Positions 16,354 through 25,779 of a stretch of 42,676 nt of DNA are shown piece by piece. The notes beneath the pieces were generated by a model. It was not told the DNA's origin. It saw nothing but the letters and a program-made list of their open reading frames with translations, and ran no database searches. A program made the translations under genes and the position numbers. Positions within the stretch are counted from its first letter, which is position 1. Each line of letters opens with the position of its first letter. Source of the DNA: Peptococcaceae bacterium. Lineage in GTDB: Bacteria > Bacillota > Peptococcia > DRI-13. The stretch is from NCBI GenBank assembly GCA_020054815.1, contig JAIHAN010000004.1, forward strand, positions 1 through 42,676, read 5' to 3'.

Positions 16354-16376
16354 GGACCGGTGAGGTCCTTTTTATT
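16354..16376 (+). terminator. Orphan terminator upstream of the sigma factor operon
   Basis: GGACC-GGTGA-GGTCC followed by TTTTTATTTTT. It follows another terminator by only 50 bases with no gene between, suggesting a lost transcription unit. Confidence 0.65.
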
Positions 16377-16474
16377 TTTGCTATAATCAGAACGTCTTTT
16401 AAAAAATTTTTTCTTCCTTTGCAGGGTTTTGGCAAAAAGCTTCGTCTATATTAACGGAGGAAAGGAGGGGAGAC

Positions 16475-17029
16475 ATGGTTTGTGATGAACAGCTGGTCCA
16501 GCGGTCGCTGGCCGGCGATGAGGATGCCTTTCGGGAAATTGTGGACAGATACAAGGCCTATGTGTTTGCCATTATTCTTAATTTTGTAAATGAACAATAC
16601 GAAGCGGAAAACATTGCCCAGGAAGTGTTCTTGCAAATCTACCGCTCCCTTCCCCAGTACCGTTTCCAAAGTTTCAAATCCTGGGTGGGGAAAATTGCTG
16701 CCAACAAGGCCATTGACTGGCGAAGAAGCCGAAGGAGAGAGCCCCTGGAGGAACTCCTTACCGACTTTGACAGGATACTTAGGGATAGGGGAGAAAGTTT
16801 GGCTGATCCTGAAAAAATATGGCTGCAAAAAGAAAAACAGAGAAGAATCAGGGAAATCTGCGCAGGGCTACCCGAGGTTTACAGCCGGGCAGTGGTGAAG
16901 TTCTACCTGGAGGGAAAGAGTTACCAGGAGATTGCTTCTGAGGAAGGAACTACGGTGAAAACCGTGGAATCACGGTTGTACCGGGCAAGGCACTTATTTC
17001 GTGAAAGATGGGAGGAGGGAGGATCATGA
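16475..17029 (+). CDS. ECF-family RNA polymerase sigma factor
   Basis: A 184-residue extracytoplasmic-function sigma factor that redirects RNA polymerase in response to an envelope signal. Region 2 (about 10-80) has the DAFREIVDRYKAYVFAI helix and EAENIAQEVFLQIYRSLPQY. Region 4 (about 125-180) has the helix-turn-helix SYQEIASEEGTTVKTVESRL. The start is ATG with AGGAGGGGA about 7 bases upstream. ATGA overlap (17026-17029) couples it to the downstream zinc-finger anti-sigma gene. The inducing signal and regulon cannot be read from the sequence. Confidence 0.93.
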   Translation: MVCDEQLVQRSLAGDEDAFREIVDRYKAYVFAIILNFVNEQYEAENIAQEVFLQIYRSLPQYRFQSFKSWVGKIAANKAIDWRRSRRREPLEELLTDFDRILRDRGESLADPEKIWLQKEKQRRIREICAGLPEVYSRAVVKFYLEGKSYQEIASEEGTTVKTVESRLYRARHLFRERWEEGGS

Positions 17030-17526
17030 AGCATTATACCCAAGCTGAGTGGCTCCTTTTCCGGCAGGGACTGCTGGCGAAAGAAAAAGTGTATATAATG
17101 GAAGAACATTTAGCTCAATGTGACCAGTGCCTGGCTCATTTTCTCTCCCTGATAAGTGAGGAAGAGGTTAAGGAGGCAGATGAGTTCCTTTCACCGGACT
17201 TTTCGGATAAAGTGATTAATACAGTGAAAGGAGAAAAAACCATTATCCGCAAAAGTCCCCATAAATTAAAAGAGAAACAAAAGAATATGTTTGCCTATTA
17301 TGTTGCTGCGGCAGCGATAACGCTCATCTTTATGAGCACTGGTTTCTTTCAGTCCCTGATTGATACGGGCCCCAGAATTGTTTCCCTTGCCGCTAGCCCT
17401 GAGAATCGGAGCAGGGAGTGGGACCTTAACTGGTCAGGGAAAGTGGTGAATAAAGCGGCCCTTTGGTTAAGAGATTTCGAAACCCAGAACGATATAAGGA
17501 GGTTTGAAGGTGAAACAAAAAAGTAA
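17026..17526 (+). CDS. Membrane anti-sigma factor with zinc-finger (ZAS-like) motif
   Basis: A 166-residue protein. The N-terminal cytoplasmic part carries H28-x3-C32-x2-C35 (EEHLAQCDQC), the zf-HC2 motif of anti-sigma factors that clamp ECF sigmas. A transmembrane segment follows at about 87-107, then a short outside domain ending near 166. ATG at 17026 overlaps the sigma factor stop, which ensures matched synthesis. The end overlaps the next gene by 17 bases. Confidence 0.85.
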   Translation: MKHYTQAEWLLFRQGLLAKEKVYIMEEHLAQCDQCLAHFLSLISEEEVKEADEFLSPDFSDKVINTVKGEKTIIRKSPHKLKEKQKNMFAYYVAAAAITLIFMSTGFFQSLIDTGPRIVSLAASPENRSREWDLNWSGKVVNKAALWLRDFETQNDIRRFEGETKK

Positions 17527-18295
17527 ACTCATCGTATTTCTGCTCTCCTTTTTACCAGGTTTAAGTCATTTCTATGTGGGGTTTAAAGAAAGGGCCATCA
17601 TATTCTTTCTCTTATTTTTTGGGGGAATTTTTGGCGTAGTAGGAATTACTGCTTTAACCAATGAAGACGATTTCCTTCTTATTCTGGTAATTGCCTTGCC
17701 TATCCTTTGGTTAGTGGCCCTGGTGGATGCCCTTTTATTGGCAGACAGATTAAACCTCTCCGGAGAGGGAACAAATCCGGAATATGAAAGTCTCCTTAGA
17801 GAAAACTTCTTTACAGCCAATAACCGCAAATTAATTGCCGTAGTCTTGTCCATAGTCCCCGGTGCGGGACACATGTACCTGGGCTTGCAAAACCAGGGGC
17901 TGCAGTTTATGAGCATGTTCTTCTTTGCCGCCTTCTTAATGGGCTGGCTGAATATGAGTCTCTTCCTCTTTACTTTACCTATCATCTGGTTCTACAGTCT
18001 TTTTGATGCCTTTCACCGGGTGGAGGAAGAAAAGGTAGTAAGAAAAAAAGATGGCATGCCCATTTACTCCTGGCTCATGGCTCGCCCTCAATGGGCGGGA
18101 TGGGGGCTGATTATCCTGGGCTGCCTGGTGATTTTTGAACGGATTATCTCTCCTTTCCTTACCTGGCAGATACGCAATTATATCCAGACAGGACTTGTAG
18201 CCCTTGTATTAATTGTGAGCGGGATTAGACTACTGATGGGCAGTAAGCAGGTTAAAGAAAAGGAGGCTGAGGAGACGTGCGGCAACGGAGAGTAG
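17510..18295 (+). CDS. Polytopic membrane protein with duplicated TM2-like unit
   Basis: A 261-residue protein with about seven hydrophobic segments. The first unit (KLIVFLLSFLPGLSHFYVG near residue 6) is repeated near residue 108 (KLIAVVLSIVPGAGHMYLG), each followed by two helices, so the gene is an internal duplication. The PGxGHxY/F-xG pattern resembles TM2-type membrane proteins. GTG at 17510 is chosen because AAGGAGG is 7 bases upstream; TTG at 17504 is too close. It is co-transcribed with the ECF sigma and anti-sigma pair, so it likely belongs to an envelope response. Function unknown. Confidence 0.7.
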   Translation: MKQKSKLIVFLLSFLPGLSHFYVGFKERAIIFFLLFFGGIFGVVGITALTNEDDFLLILVIALPILWLVALVDALLLADRLNLSGEGTNPEYESLLRENFFTANNRKLIAVVLSIVPGAGHMYLGLQNQGLQFMSMFFFAAFLMGWLNMSLFLFTLPIIWFYSLFDAFHRVEEEKVVRKKDGMPIYSWLMARPQWAGWGLIILGCLVIFERIISPFLTWQIRNYIQTGLVALVLIVSGIRLLMGSKQVKEKEAEETCGNGE

Positions 18296-18666
18296 GAACT
18301 TTATCCATGGGGGTTCTTTTAATCGCCCTGGGTGGCTTTTTACTGTGGGCCCAAATCAATCACAAGGCTGCGCTAGATCTGGTTATAAGATGGTGGCCCC
18401 TGATTTTACTCCTGTTAGGTGGAGAGATCCTTTGGTATGCCTATGCGGCCAAAGAGGAAGCCCCTAAAATCAAATATGATTTCTTCAGTATTTTTATCAT
18501 CTTTTTCATTGTTCTAACGTCTTTGGGCCTATATAGCTTAAACTATATCGGGGTGATTCCCAGGTTGAGTATGATGGTCTCTGCACGGAGTACAAGGAAA
18601 ACTGACTTCCGGCAAAGGGCAGTACAAAATCAGTATCATCAGCAGAGGGCAAGTGATTGTCAATAA
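18277..18666 (+). CDS. LiaF/LiaI-like membrane protein, possibly with a decayed C terminus
   Basis: A 129-residue protein with an N-terminal membrane core: TM at about 10-28, 36-55 and 68-90 with the RWWPLILLLLGGEILW segment typical of LiaI/LiaF-type envelope-stress proteins. The final 33 residues are polar, basic and low in hydrophobic content, and do not resemble the expected beta-rich domain. Other frames over the same bases read more like such a tail, which hints at a frameshift. The start is GTG at 18277, overlapping the previous gene. Last gene of the sigma operon, with a terminator after it. Confidence 0.6.
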   Translation: MRQRRVGTLSMGVLLIALGGFLLWAQINHKAALDLVIRWWPLILLLLGGEILWYAYAAKEEAPKIKYDFFSIFIIFFIVLTSLGLYSLNYIGVIPRLSMMVSARSTRKTDFRQRAVQNQYHQQRASDCQ

Positions 18667-18682
18667 ACTATAAGAGCTATAA

Positions 18683-18722
18683 GGGCCAGGCTCGTTTATG
18701 CAAGCCTGACCCCTTTTTCCTT
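18683..18722 (+). terminator. Terminator of the sigma factor operon
   Basis: GGGCCAGGCT (18683-18692) pairs with AGCCTGACCC (18703-18712), one mismatch, then a run of T. Confidence 0.8.
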
Positions 18723-18729
18723 TTTCTTC

Positions 18730-18759
18730 TTGAGCAGCTCAGCCAAATCGGTTTATAAT
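18730..18759 (+). promoter_or_regulatory. Promoter of the hydrogenase-accessory-type cluster
   Basis: TTGAGC at 18730-18735 and TATAAT at 18754-18759, 18-base spacing, upstream of the DRTGG gene. Confidence 0.6.
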
Positions 18760-18793
18760 AAAGTATTAAGAAACTTCCAGGAGGGGAATGGAG

Positions 18794-19144
18794 ATGACCC
18801 TTTCAGAGATAAGAAGATTATTGAAAGCGAATCCTCTCACTGATCATAACTTAGATGAAAGGAATGCGGAAACGGCCTGTGGTGCCGATCTTTTAAGCGA
18901 TGTCCTGGCTTTTACTAAAGAGAAAACTGTCCTCTTAACGGGACTCATTCATCCCCAGGTCATCAGGACCGCGGAAATGCTGGACCTGGTGGGAGTTGTT
19001 TTTGTAAGAGGGAAGGAGCCCTCCCGGGAGATCATAGATTTGGCCCAGGCTAAGGACATTCCTGTACTGTGTACCGCGTATCCTATGTATGAGTCCTGCG
19101 GCATCCTCTATAAAGCCGGTTTAGGAGGAGCGCCCCTTGATTGA
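18794..19144 (+). CDS. DRTGG-domain protein
   Basis: A 116-residue protein made of one DRTGG domain, a small alpha/beta module thought to bind a ligand and named after its tight turn. It is recognisable by GADLLSDVLAF near residue 30, strands LLTGLIHPQVIRTAEML and VVFVRGKEP, and a conserved AYPMYESCGILYKAGL end. In Clostridia it opens a cluster adjacent to HydABC hydrogenase genes. ATG at 18794 lies 8 bases after AGGAGGGG; the in-frame ATG at 18788 is too close. The end overlaps the next gene by 8 bases. Confidence 0.85.
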   Translation: MTLSEIRRLLKANPLTDHNLDERNAETACGADLLSDVLAFTKEKTVLLTGLIHPQVIRTAEMLDLVGVVFVRGKEPSREIIDLAQAKDIPVLCTAYPMYESCGILYKAGLGGAPLD

Positions 19145-19997
19145 AAAACATCACTTACCCAAAGTTGCCGATGTCATGACCAGGGAGGTTATCAGTGTTC
19201 CGAAGAACTCCACTGTACGCCAGGCTAAGGAGATCATGCGCATTAAGAGTATCTCCGGGATGCCTGTGGTAGACAGGGATAATACCCTGATAGGAATCAT
19301 CAGTATAGCCGATATCATCAAAGCCCTGGAGGAAGGCAATTTAGATGCCCCTGTGGACAAGGTCATGACGAGACAGGTTGTCTCCCTCCGTGAACATGAT
19401 ACCGTAGGACAGGCTTTGAAAGTTTTCCGCCAGTACGGGTACGGGAGACTTCCCGTCATAGACGACCGGCGGCATGTGCTGGGAGTCCTCACCCAAAGTG
19501 ATATTGTGTCCCGCCTGGTACAAATACTGGAAATTGATAAGGTGGATGAGAGTAAGGAAACCCATTTGTCAGAGGACTTTGAATCGTACATCTTCGAGTA
19601 TCATATTCAGGGTATGGATTTTGACCGGGCAGGGGAGGGTGCCAGCACCTTAAAGAAAATCCTTAACGATTTGGGAATCAAGGGGTCTGTAGTGAGACGC
19701 TGTGCTATTGCCGCTTATGAAGCGGAGATGAATGTGGTCATTCATGCTTACGAGGGTAAGATGACCGCACGGGTGACACCCAAAGAAATAACGATTACGG
19801 TAGATGACACGGGACCTGGGATTAAAGATATCCCTCTGGCTTTGAAACCCGGATATTCCACGGCCCCGGACAGGGTAAGAGAGATGGGCTTTGGGGCAGG
19901 CATGGGTCTTCCCAACATCAAAAAATCGGCTGATGAATTTTTTATTGAATCATCTCCCCAAGGTACCCACCTGCACATCAAAATATACACTGAATGA
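19137..19997 (+). CDS. CBS-domain pair fused to an anti-sigma-type ATPase
   Basis: A 286-residue regulator. Two CBS domains (about 10-60 and 72-128) each begin with a VADVMTREVISVP- or VDKVMTRQVVSLR-type strand and would bind adenine nucleotides. A GHKL ATPase domain follows (about 165-286), with AYEAEMNVVIHAYEG as N-box, VDDTGPGI as G1 box and GFGAGMGLPNIKK as G2 box. There is no phospho-acceptor domain, so it resembles a serine-kinase type anti-sigma factor that reads energy state. The start is TTG at 19137, 8 bases after AGGAGG. Second gene of the cluster. Confidence 0.9.
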   Translation: MIEKHHLPKVADVMTREVISVPKNSTVRQAKEIMRIKSISGMPVVDRDNTLIGIISIADIIKALEEGNLDAPVDKVMTRQVVSLREHDTVGQALKVFRQYGYGRLPVIDDRRHVLGVLTQSDIVSRLVQILEIDKVDESKETHLSEDFESYIFEYHIQGMDFDRAGEGASTLKKILNDLGIKGSVVRRCAIAAYEAEMNVVIHAYEGKMTARVTPKEITITVDDTGPGIKDIPLALKPGYSTAPDRVREMGFGAGMGLPNIKKSADEFFIESSPQGTHLHIKIYTE

Positions 19998-20006
19998 GGG
20001 ATAAAG

Positions 20007-20348
20007 ATGAAACTGGGGGAAATTATTGAGAAGTTGAAGCTTGAGCGCCTTACTTCCGGAGAAGGTAATCTTGCCACGGAGGTAAGGGGCTGCTATATAG
20101 GTGATTTGTTAAGCAATGTCATGGCCCATGCCCAGGCGGGCAATGTGTGGCTTACGGTACAAATACATCCCAATATTGTGGCCGTGGCTGCCCTTTTGAA
20201 TTTGCCGGCCATTATCCTGGTGGAAGGGCACCAGCCCCAGCCTGAGACCCTTGTCAAAGCGGAACAGGAAGGGATAGTCCTTTTGGGCTCTGACCGCACT
20301 TCATATGATCTTGCCGGTCAAATGTATCTTCTCGGTTTGGGCAGGTGA
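20007..20348 (+). CDS. Second DRTGG-domain protein
   Basis: A 113-residue homologue of the 18794 gene: GCYIGDLLSNVMAHAQ near residue 30, VWLTVQIHPNIVAVAALL and AIILVEGHQPQP, then an ending of YDLAGQMYLLGL. The two paralogues flank the CBS-ATPase gene, which suggests a paired sensor. ATG at 20007 follows GAGGG. The stop codon overlaps the PHP gene start (20346-20348), so translation is coupled. Confidence 0.85.
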   Translation: MKLGEIIEKLKLERLTSGEGNLATEVRGCYIGDLLSNVMAHAQAGNVWLTVQIHPNIVAVAALLNLPAIILVEGHQPQPETLVKAEQEGIVLLGSDRTSYDLAGQMYLLGLGR

Positions 20349-21097
20349 TGTTCATGAGGGAATGGACCATGGACCTTCATCTCCATACCTGTCTTTCCCC
20401 CTGCGGTGATGAAGAAATGACCCCTCCCAGGGTCTTGGGCAGGGTACGGGACCTTGGTATTGAGGTGATCGCCGTTACAGACCATAACACTGCCGAGAAT
20501 GTTCCAGCTTTTGTGAAAAAGGGGCAGGAACTGGGGATTAAAGTCATTCCCGGTATGGAGGTGCAGACCGGTGAGGATATTCACCTGGTTTGTCTTTTTG
20601 ATACAGTAGAGCAGGTTTTCTCCTGGCAAAGGGTTGTCTATGACCATCTGCCCCCCCTTGAAAATAAAAAGAAAAGCTTAGGCGAACAGTGGGTTGTGGA
20701 CGCTGAGGGCAACAAGTTATATGAGGTGGAAAAACTGCTCCTGGTGGGGACACACCTTTCCGTGGACGAGGTGGCAAAAAAGGTGCAGGAAATGGGCGGC
20801 CTCTGCCTGGCTGCCCATATTGACCGCCAGGCTTTCAGCCTTTGGGGACACCTGGGATTCATACCCGGGGATTTGCTCTTGAGTGGTGTGGAGTTAACGC
20901 CCCATTTGCCCCGGTGTACGGAACAGCTCTCTTCTTTGGCAAGGGAAGGGATTAGCTATGTGGTATCCTCTGATGCCCACCGGCTGGAAGCTATTCAGCC
21001 TCCCCAGTGTTTCGCCTATTTAGAGGAATGTACTGTAACCGAGTTGAAAAGGGCCTTAGCCAGGCAGGAAGGCCGCTATGTCCGCACTTTGCGTTAG
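20348..21097 (+). CDS. PHP-domain phosphoesterase
   Basis: A 249-residue protein of the PHP superfamily, metal-dependent phosphoesterases. HLHT at 11-14 holds the first metal-binding His-x-His; CSP with CGDEEMTP follows, then VTDHNTAENV with the second metal motif, PGMEVQT, AAHIDRQAFS and a late SSDAHRL. These are complete, so activity is expected, but substrate is unknown. In Clostridia this gene travels with DRTGG and ATPase genes beside hydrogenase operons. ATG at 20348 is used, with ATG at 20354 also possible; no strong ribosome binding site, consistent with coupling. Confidence 0.85.
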   Translation: MFMREWTMDLHLHTCLSPCGDEEMTPPRVLGRVRDLGIEVIAVTDHNTAENVPAFVKKGQELGIKVIPGMEVQTGEDIHLVCLFDTVEQVFSWQRVVYDHLPPLENKKKSLGEQWVVDAEGNKLYEVEKLLLVGTHLSVDEVAKKVQEMGGLCLAAHIDRQAFSLWGHLGFIPGDLLLSGVELTPHLPRCTEQLSSLAREGISYVVSSDAHRLEAIQPPQCFAYLEECTVTELKRALARQEGRYVRTLR

Positions 21098-21105
21098 GAG
21101 GACTT

Positions 21106-21651
21106 ATGCGTGAATTAAGTTTACACATCCTGGATATTGTGCAAAACTCTTTAGCGGCTCAGGCGGGCACCATTAAGATCCTGGTAAAGGAAGAGCGAGA
21201 AAAAGACCTGCTCTTCATCGAAATAGCCGATGACGGGTCCGGTATGTCTGAGGACCAGGTAAAAAAGGCGCTGGATCCTTTTTATACTACACGAACAACC
21301 CGCAAGGTGGGCTTAGGATTGTCCCTTTTACAGGCCAATTGCCAGTCCTGCGGGGGAGATGTAGAAATCGTCTCCTCCCCCGGCCAGGGTACGGTGGTGA
21401 AGGCGTTATTTAAGCACAGTCATATTGACAGGCCTCCCCTGGGTGATATGGTTTCTACCCTTGTGGCCCTGATTACGGGCGCTCCCCAGGTACGTTTTGT
21501 CTATTGCCACAGTGTAGACGGCAAGGAATACTGTTTTGATACGGCCCAGGTGAAAGAGATACTGGAGGATGTGCCTATCAACAGTCCCGAGGTCATAACC
21601 TGGCTAAAAGATTACCTCCGGGAAAAAGAGAGAGTGCTGGCCAGTCAATAA
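21106..21651 (+). CDS. Stand-alone GHKL ATPase (hydrogenase-cluster type)
   Basis: A 181-residue protein. An ATPase domain of histidine-kinase type spans 1-105: ILDIVQNSLAAQAG as N-box, EIADDGSGM as G1 box, FYTTRTTRKVGLGLSLL as G2 region, and a closing SSPGQGTVVKA. A helical extension (about 110-181) contains GAPQVRFVYCHSVDGKEYC. There is no phospho-acceptor His domain. Clostridial hydrogenase clusters commonly carry this protein. ATG at 21106 is chosen with AGGAGG 7 bases upstream, inside a longer open frame. No hydrogenase gene follows. Confidence 0.88.
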   Translation: MRELSLHILDIVQNSLAAQAGTIKILVKEEREKDLLFIEIADDGSGMSEDQVKKALDPFYTTRTTRKVGLGLSLLQANCQSCGGDVEIVSSPGQGTVVKALFKHSHIDRPPLGDMVSTLVALITGAPQVRFVYCHSVDGKEYCFDTAQVKEILEDVPINSPEVITWLKDYLREKERVLASQ

Positions 21652-21740
21652 ATACCAGTATTTTTTACACTCATCTTGCTTGTTTTCCAGGTATGGCGGG
21701 TGATAAACTGAGATAAGACAAAGTGGAGGAGGTTTTATTA

Positions 21741-21998
21741 TTGAAAGGATATAGTGGGGGAAAAAGTCCCTGGCTTCTCTTAATTCTATTAGTCGTAGGC
21801 GGACTGATTGGGAGCCTTTTAGGGACAGCCTTTGGCAGTTATCTGCCTATTTTAAATCATAGTTTCCAGACTATTGGCCTTGCTCCTACCACCATTAACC
21901 TGATGGTCATTACCATAACCTTCGGTGTTGTCTTAAAACTAAATGTGGCCAGTATTGTTGGCTTTCTGGTAGCTTTGTTTATTTACTTTAGAATGTAA
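21741..21998 (+). CDS. DUF4321 small membrane protein
   Basis: An 85-residue protein with two hydrophobic segments (about 11-29 and 48-78) joined by a loop containing GTAFGSYLPILNHSFQTIGL, which matches my memory of DUF4321 proteins. They are usually found just before maf and mreB in Peptococcaceae, as here. The start is TTG at 21741, 8 bases after GGAGGAGG; the GTG at 21723 precedes that site. Function unknown, but the neighbourhood suggests cell-envelope or shape roles. Confidence 0.7.
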   Translation: MKGYSGGKSPWLLLILLVVGGLIGSLLGTAFGSYLPILNHSFQTIGLAPTTINLMVITITFGVVLKLNVASIVGFLVALFIYFRM

Positions 21999-22022
21999 CC
22001 CTGATTTTCCGGAGGAATGAAA

Positions 22023-22604
22023 ATGGATGTAGTCCTGGCCTCAGGCTCCCCCCGGCGGGCTGAACTGTTAAGGCAGATCGGTGTAAATTTTCGTATTGTG
22101 GTTAGCCAGGTAGAAGAAGGAGAAGCCCGTGAGCCTTTTAGTCTTTGGGTGCAGGAACTGGCAAAAGCCAAAGCCCTGGCCGTAGCGGCTCATTCGGGAG
22201 GGATCGTCCTGGGAGCTGATACCATTGTGGTCCACAAAAACCGGGTTTTGGGCAAGCCCCGCAATACAGAAGAAGCTGAAGCCATGTTGGCCTTTTTATC
22301 GGGCAGTGTTCATGAAGTGATGACCGGTGTCTGCGTGGTGGACAATTACCGGAACAAGATTTACCAGGACTACGAAGTTACGAAAGTTCATTTCCGGAAG
22401 TTATCAGCAGGGGAAATTAATACTTATGTGGCAAGCGGTGAACCCATGGACAAGGCAGGCGCATATGGAATCCAGGGTTTAGGCGCTTTGCTGGTAGCCG
22501 GAATTGAAGGCTGTTATTTTAATGTGGTGGGATTACCCCTGGTAAAAACCATGCATCTTTTACGTCAATGCGGATTAGGTATTCTGGGAGAGGGTGAATT
22601 ATGA
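22023..22604 (+). CDS. maf: Maf-family nucleoside triphosphate pyrophosphatase
   Basis: A 193-residue nucleotide house-cleaning enzyme that hydrolyses dTTP/UTP or modified nucleotides. SGSPRRAELL at about 7-16 is the defining loop, followed by GADTIVVHKN, KPRNTEEA, TGVCVV, and AGAYGIQGLG near the C terminus. Start ATG at 22023 is 8 bases after GGAGG; ATG at 22017 is too close. It overlaps radC by four bases. Length and motifs are complete. Confidence 0.93.
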   Translation: MDVVLASGSPRRAELLRQIGVNFRIVVSQVEEGEAREPFSLWVQELAKAKALAVAAHSGGIVLGADTIVVHKNRVLGKPRNTEEAEAMLAFLSGSVHEVMTGVCVVDNYRNKIYQDYEVTKVHFRKLSAGEINTYVASGEPMDKAGAYGIQGLGALLVAGIEGCYFNVVGLPLVKTMHLLRQCGLGILGEGEL

Positions 22605-23299
22605 AAAAAGTGCCCCAGTCTGTTCATATTCCGATTAAGAACTACCCCGAAGAGGTAAGGCCCCGGGAAAAGATGCTGGCCTTAGGGGCGGAAGCCCTGT
22701 CTGACCAGGAGTTACTGGCCATCTTACTGCGCACGGGTACAAAAAATAAATCAGCCCTGGATTTGGCCCAGGATATCCTGAGTACAGGGGGATTAGCGAC
22801 CCTGACCCAGCTTACCTTGGAAGAACTGGGCTTACGGAAAGGTATTGGTTTAGCTAAAGCCGCCCAGCTCAAAGCAGCGGTAGAACTGGGTAAACGGCTG
22901 GCGAAACAGCGCTTGGGACCAAAACCTGCTATAAAGAGTCCACAGGAAGCCGCTCAGTTCGTGATGAATGAAATGATGTATTTAGACAGGGAGCATTTCC
23001 GGGTCATCAATCTCAATACGAAAAACCAGATTTTGGCCGTTGATACCGTTTCCATAGGCAGCCTGGATGCTTCCCTGGTCCATCCCCGGGAGGTATTCAA
23101 ACTGCCTATTAAAAGAAGTGCGGCAAGCCTGATTTTAATACACAATCATCCCAGCGGTGACACTTCGCCCAGCCGGGAGGATATAGAGGTTACTAAAAGG
23201 TTAGCGGAGGCAGGCCGCCTCTTGGGTATCAACATCCTGGACCATATCATCATCGGTCATAATAATTTTCTGAGTATGAAAGAAAAAGAGTATTTTTAG
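22601..23299 (+). CDS. radC: RadC/JAB-domain DNA-associated protein
   Basis: A 232-residue RadC-family protein. The N-terminal helix-hairpin-helix-like part (about 25-100) carries SDQELLAILLRTG and LGLRKGIGLAKAAQL. The C-terminal JAB1/MPN metalloprotease-type domain holds H181-x-H183 and the S185-G-D187 turn in HNHPSGDTSPSRED, with all metal ligands present. The function in DNA repair is disputed. It lies between maf and mreB, the usual order in Firmicutes. Start overlaps the maf stop. Confidence 0.94.
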   Translation: MKKVPQSVHIPIKNYPEEVRPREKMLALGAEALSDQELLAILLRTGTKNKSALDLAQDILSTGGLATLTQLTLEELGLRKGIGLAKAAQLKAAVELGKRLAKQRLGPKPAIKSPQEAAQFVMNEMMYLDREHFRVINLNTKNQILAVDTVSIGSLDASLVHPREVFKLPIKRSAASLILIHNHPSGDTSPSREDIEVTKRLAEAGRLLGINILDHIIIGHNNFLSMKEKEYF

Positions 23300-23328
23300 G
23301 ATAAACTACTAGTATATTCCAAATTTAG

Positions 23329-24372
<1,044 letters not shown>

Positions 24373-24382
24373 GTGGTCTCCG

Positions 24383-25267
24383 GTGACCAGGAAAAAATGG
24401 GCCCTGGCAGGTATTGTTGTTGCCGTTTTACTGATTGGTGTCTTTAAGTCTATGCATATCACCGGGTTTGACAGGACAACCCTGTCACCTGTGGAACGTG
24501 TGGTAAGGGAAGTAGTAGCCCCGGTGCAATCCGGGGTTACGGCTGTTACTAAAAGCATCAGTAATTTTTTCGCTTATTTCAGTGATAACAAGACTCTCCG
24601 GGAACAAAACGAGGAACTGAGCAAAAAAATCGCCGCCCAGGAAGCGGAGATCCATCGCCTCAAGGAACAGGAGATGGAGAATGAGCGGTTGAAAAAGCTT
24701 TTGAATTATAAAGAAGAGAAGACCAATAATTATCAATTGGAACTGGCCAAGGTAATAGGACGGGACCCCGGCAACTGGTATGAGACCATCGTGATTAATA
24801 AAGGAGCAAACCACGGGATTAAACCCAACATGGCTGTAGTGACTCATCAGGGTTTGGTGGGGAGAATTGTGAATGTTACGGCCAATACGGCTGAGGTCCT
24901 CTTGATTTTAGACCGGGAAGGGGCTGTTGGCGGCAGAATTTTTGAAACCAGGATCACCCCGGGTGTGGTGCAGGGGCTGGATAATTCTGAATATCTCCAG
25001 ATGATTCACCTGCCCCATGACACGCCCATCGAACCCGGGCAGACAGTGGTAACCTCGGGTTTAGGCGGTGTTTTCCCCAAAGGAATCCGTATCGGCGCGG
25101 TAGTAGAAGTAAAACCCGATGCCAACGGATTGATGAAATCCGCTGTCATTGAACCCTTTGTAGATTTCAGCCGTTTAGAAGAGGTCTTTGTGATTTTAAA
25201 TGTAAAAAAGCCTGAAACCGATACTGTCCCCCAAGTTTTGGATAGGGAAGGGAAAGGAGGCCTCTGA
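24383..25267 (+). CDS. mreC: Rod-shape determining protein MreC
   Basis: A 294-residue elongasome protein. One transmembrane anchor (about 6-25), a coiled coil (about 60-105), then a beta-rich extracellular domain with VIGRDPGNWYETIVINKG and GLVGRIV, all MreC hallmarks. It links MreB to penicillin-binding protein 2. The start is GTG at 24383; the stop overlaps the mreD start by one base. Length is normal. Confidence 0.95.
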   Translation: MTRKKWALAGIVVAVLLIGVFKSMHITGFDRTTLSPVERVVREVVAPVQSGVTAVTKSISNFFAYFSDNKTLREQNEELSKKIAAQEAEIHRLKEQEMENERLKKLLNYKEEKTNNYQLELAKVIGRDPGNWYETIVINKGANHGIKPNMAVVTHQGLVGRIVNVTANTAEVLLILDREGAVGGRIFETRITPGVVQGLDNSEYLQMIHLPHDTPIEPGQTVVTSGLGGVFPKGIRIGAVVEVKPDANGLMKSAVIEPFVDFSRLEEVFVILNVKKPETDTVPQVLDREGKGGL

Positions 25268-25761
25268 TGAATTACCCGGTCTTGTTTTGCCTGGCTATCA
25301 TGGGGTTGGTACTGCAGTCAACCCTTTTTAACCACCTGATTATTGCGGGGGTAAAACCTGATATCATTCTAATACTGGCTCTTTTTTACAGTATTTTTCA
25401 GGGGCCTGGCCGGGGAGGGGTTTTCGGGTTCTTGCTGGGGCTTCTGGAGGATATTTTTTTGGGAAGATTTATTGGCATGAATGCCTTAGCCAAAGGACTA
25501 ACTTCCTTTGTCTTCGGCTGGATTGCCACAGGGGCTTTTCGTGAAAATCTTTTAGTACCCTTTTTAACACTTTTTGTGGGGACTTTGTTTAATGAACTCA
25601 TCTTTCTTTCCCTTGGTAAAATCATGGGACTAACCTGGTCATGGAATCTCTGGTTATGGAAGGGGATACCGCTGGCAATTTATAATAGCTGCCTGGTGCC
25701 CTTTATTTACGCCCGTTTTTATAACTGGGCCACCCAAAATGAGGAAGCCCAGGCAGGCTAA
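25267..25761 (+). CDS. mreD: Rod-shape determining membrane protein MreD
   Basis: A 164-residue hydrophobic protein with about five transmembrane segments. The sequence GPGRGGVFGFLLGLLEDIF, with a conserved Glu-Asp in a membrane helix, is typical of MreD. It sits with MreC at the elongasome. The gene overlaps mreC by one base and precedes mrdA by 18 bases. Confidence 0.9.
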   Translation: MNYPVLFCLAIMGLVLQSTLFNHLIIAGVKPDIILILALFYSIFQGPGRGGVFGFLLGLLEDIFLGRFIGMNALAKGLTSFVFGWIATGAFRENLLVPFLTLFVGTLFNELIFLSLGKIMGLTWSWNLWLWKGIPLAIYNSCLVPFIYARFYNWATQNEEAQAG

Positions 25762-25779
25762 AGAAAAAGGAGGTACTCT

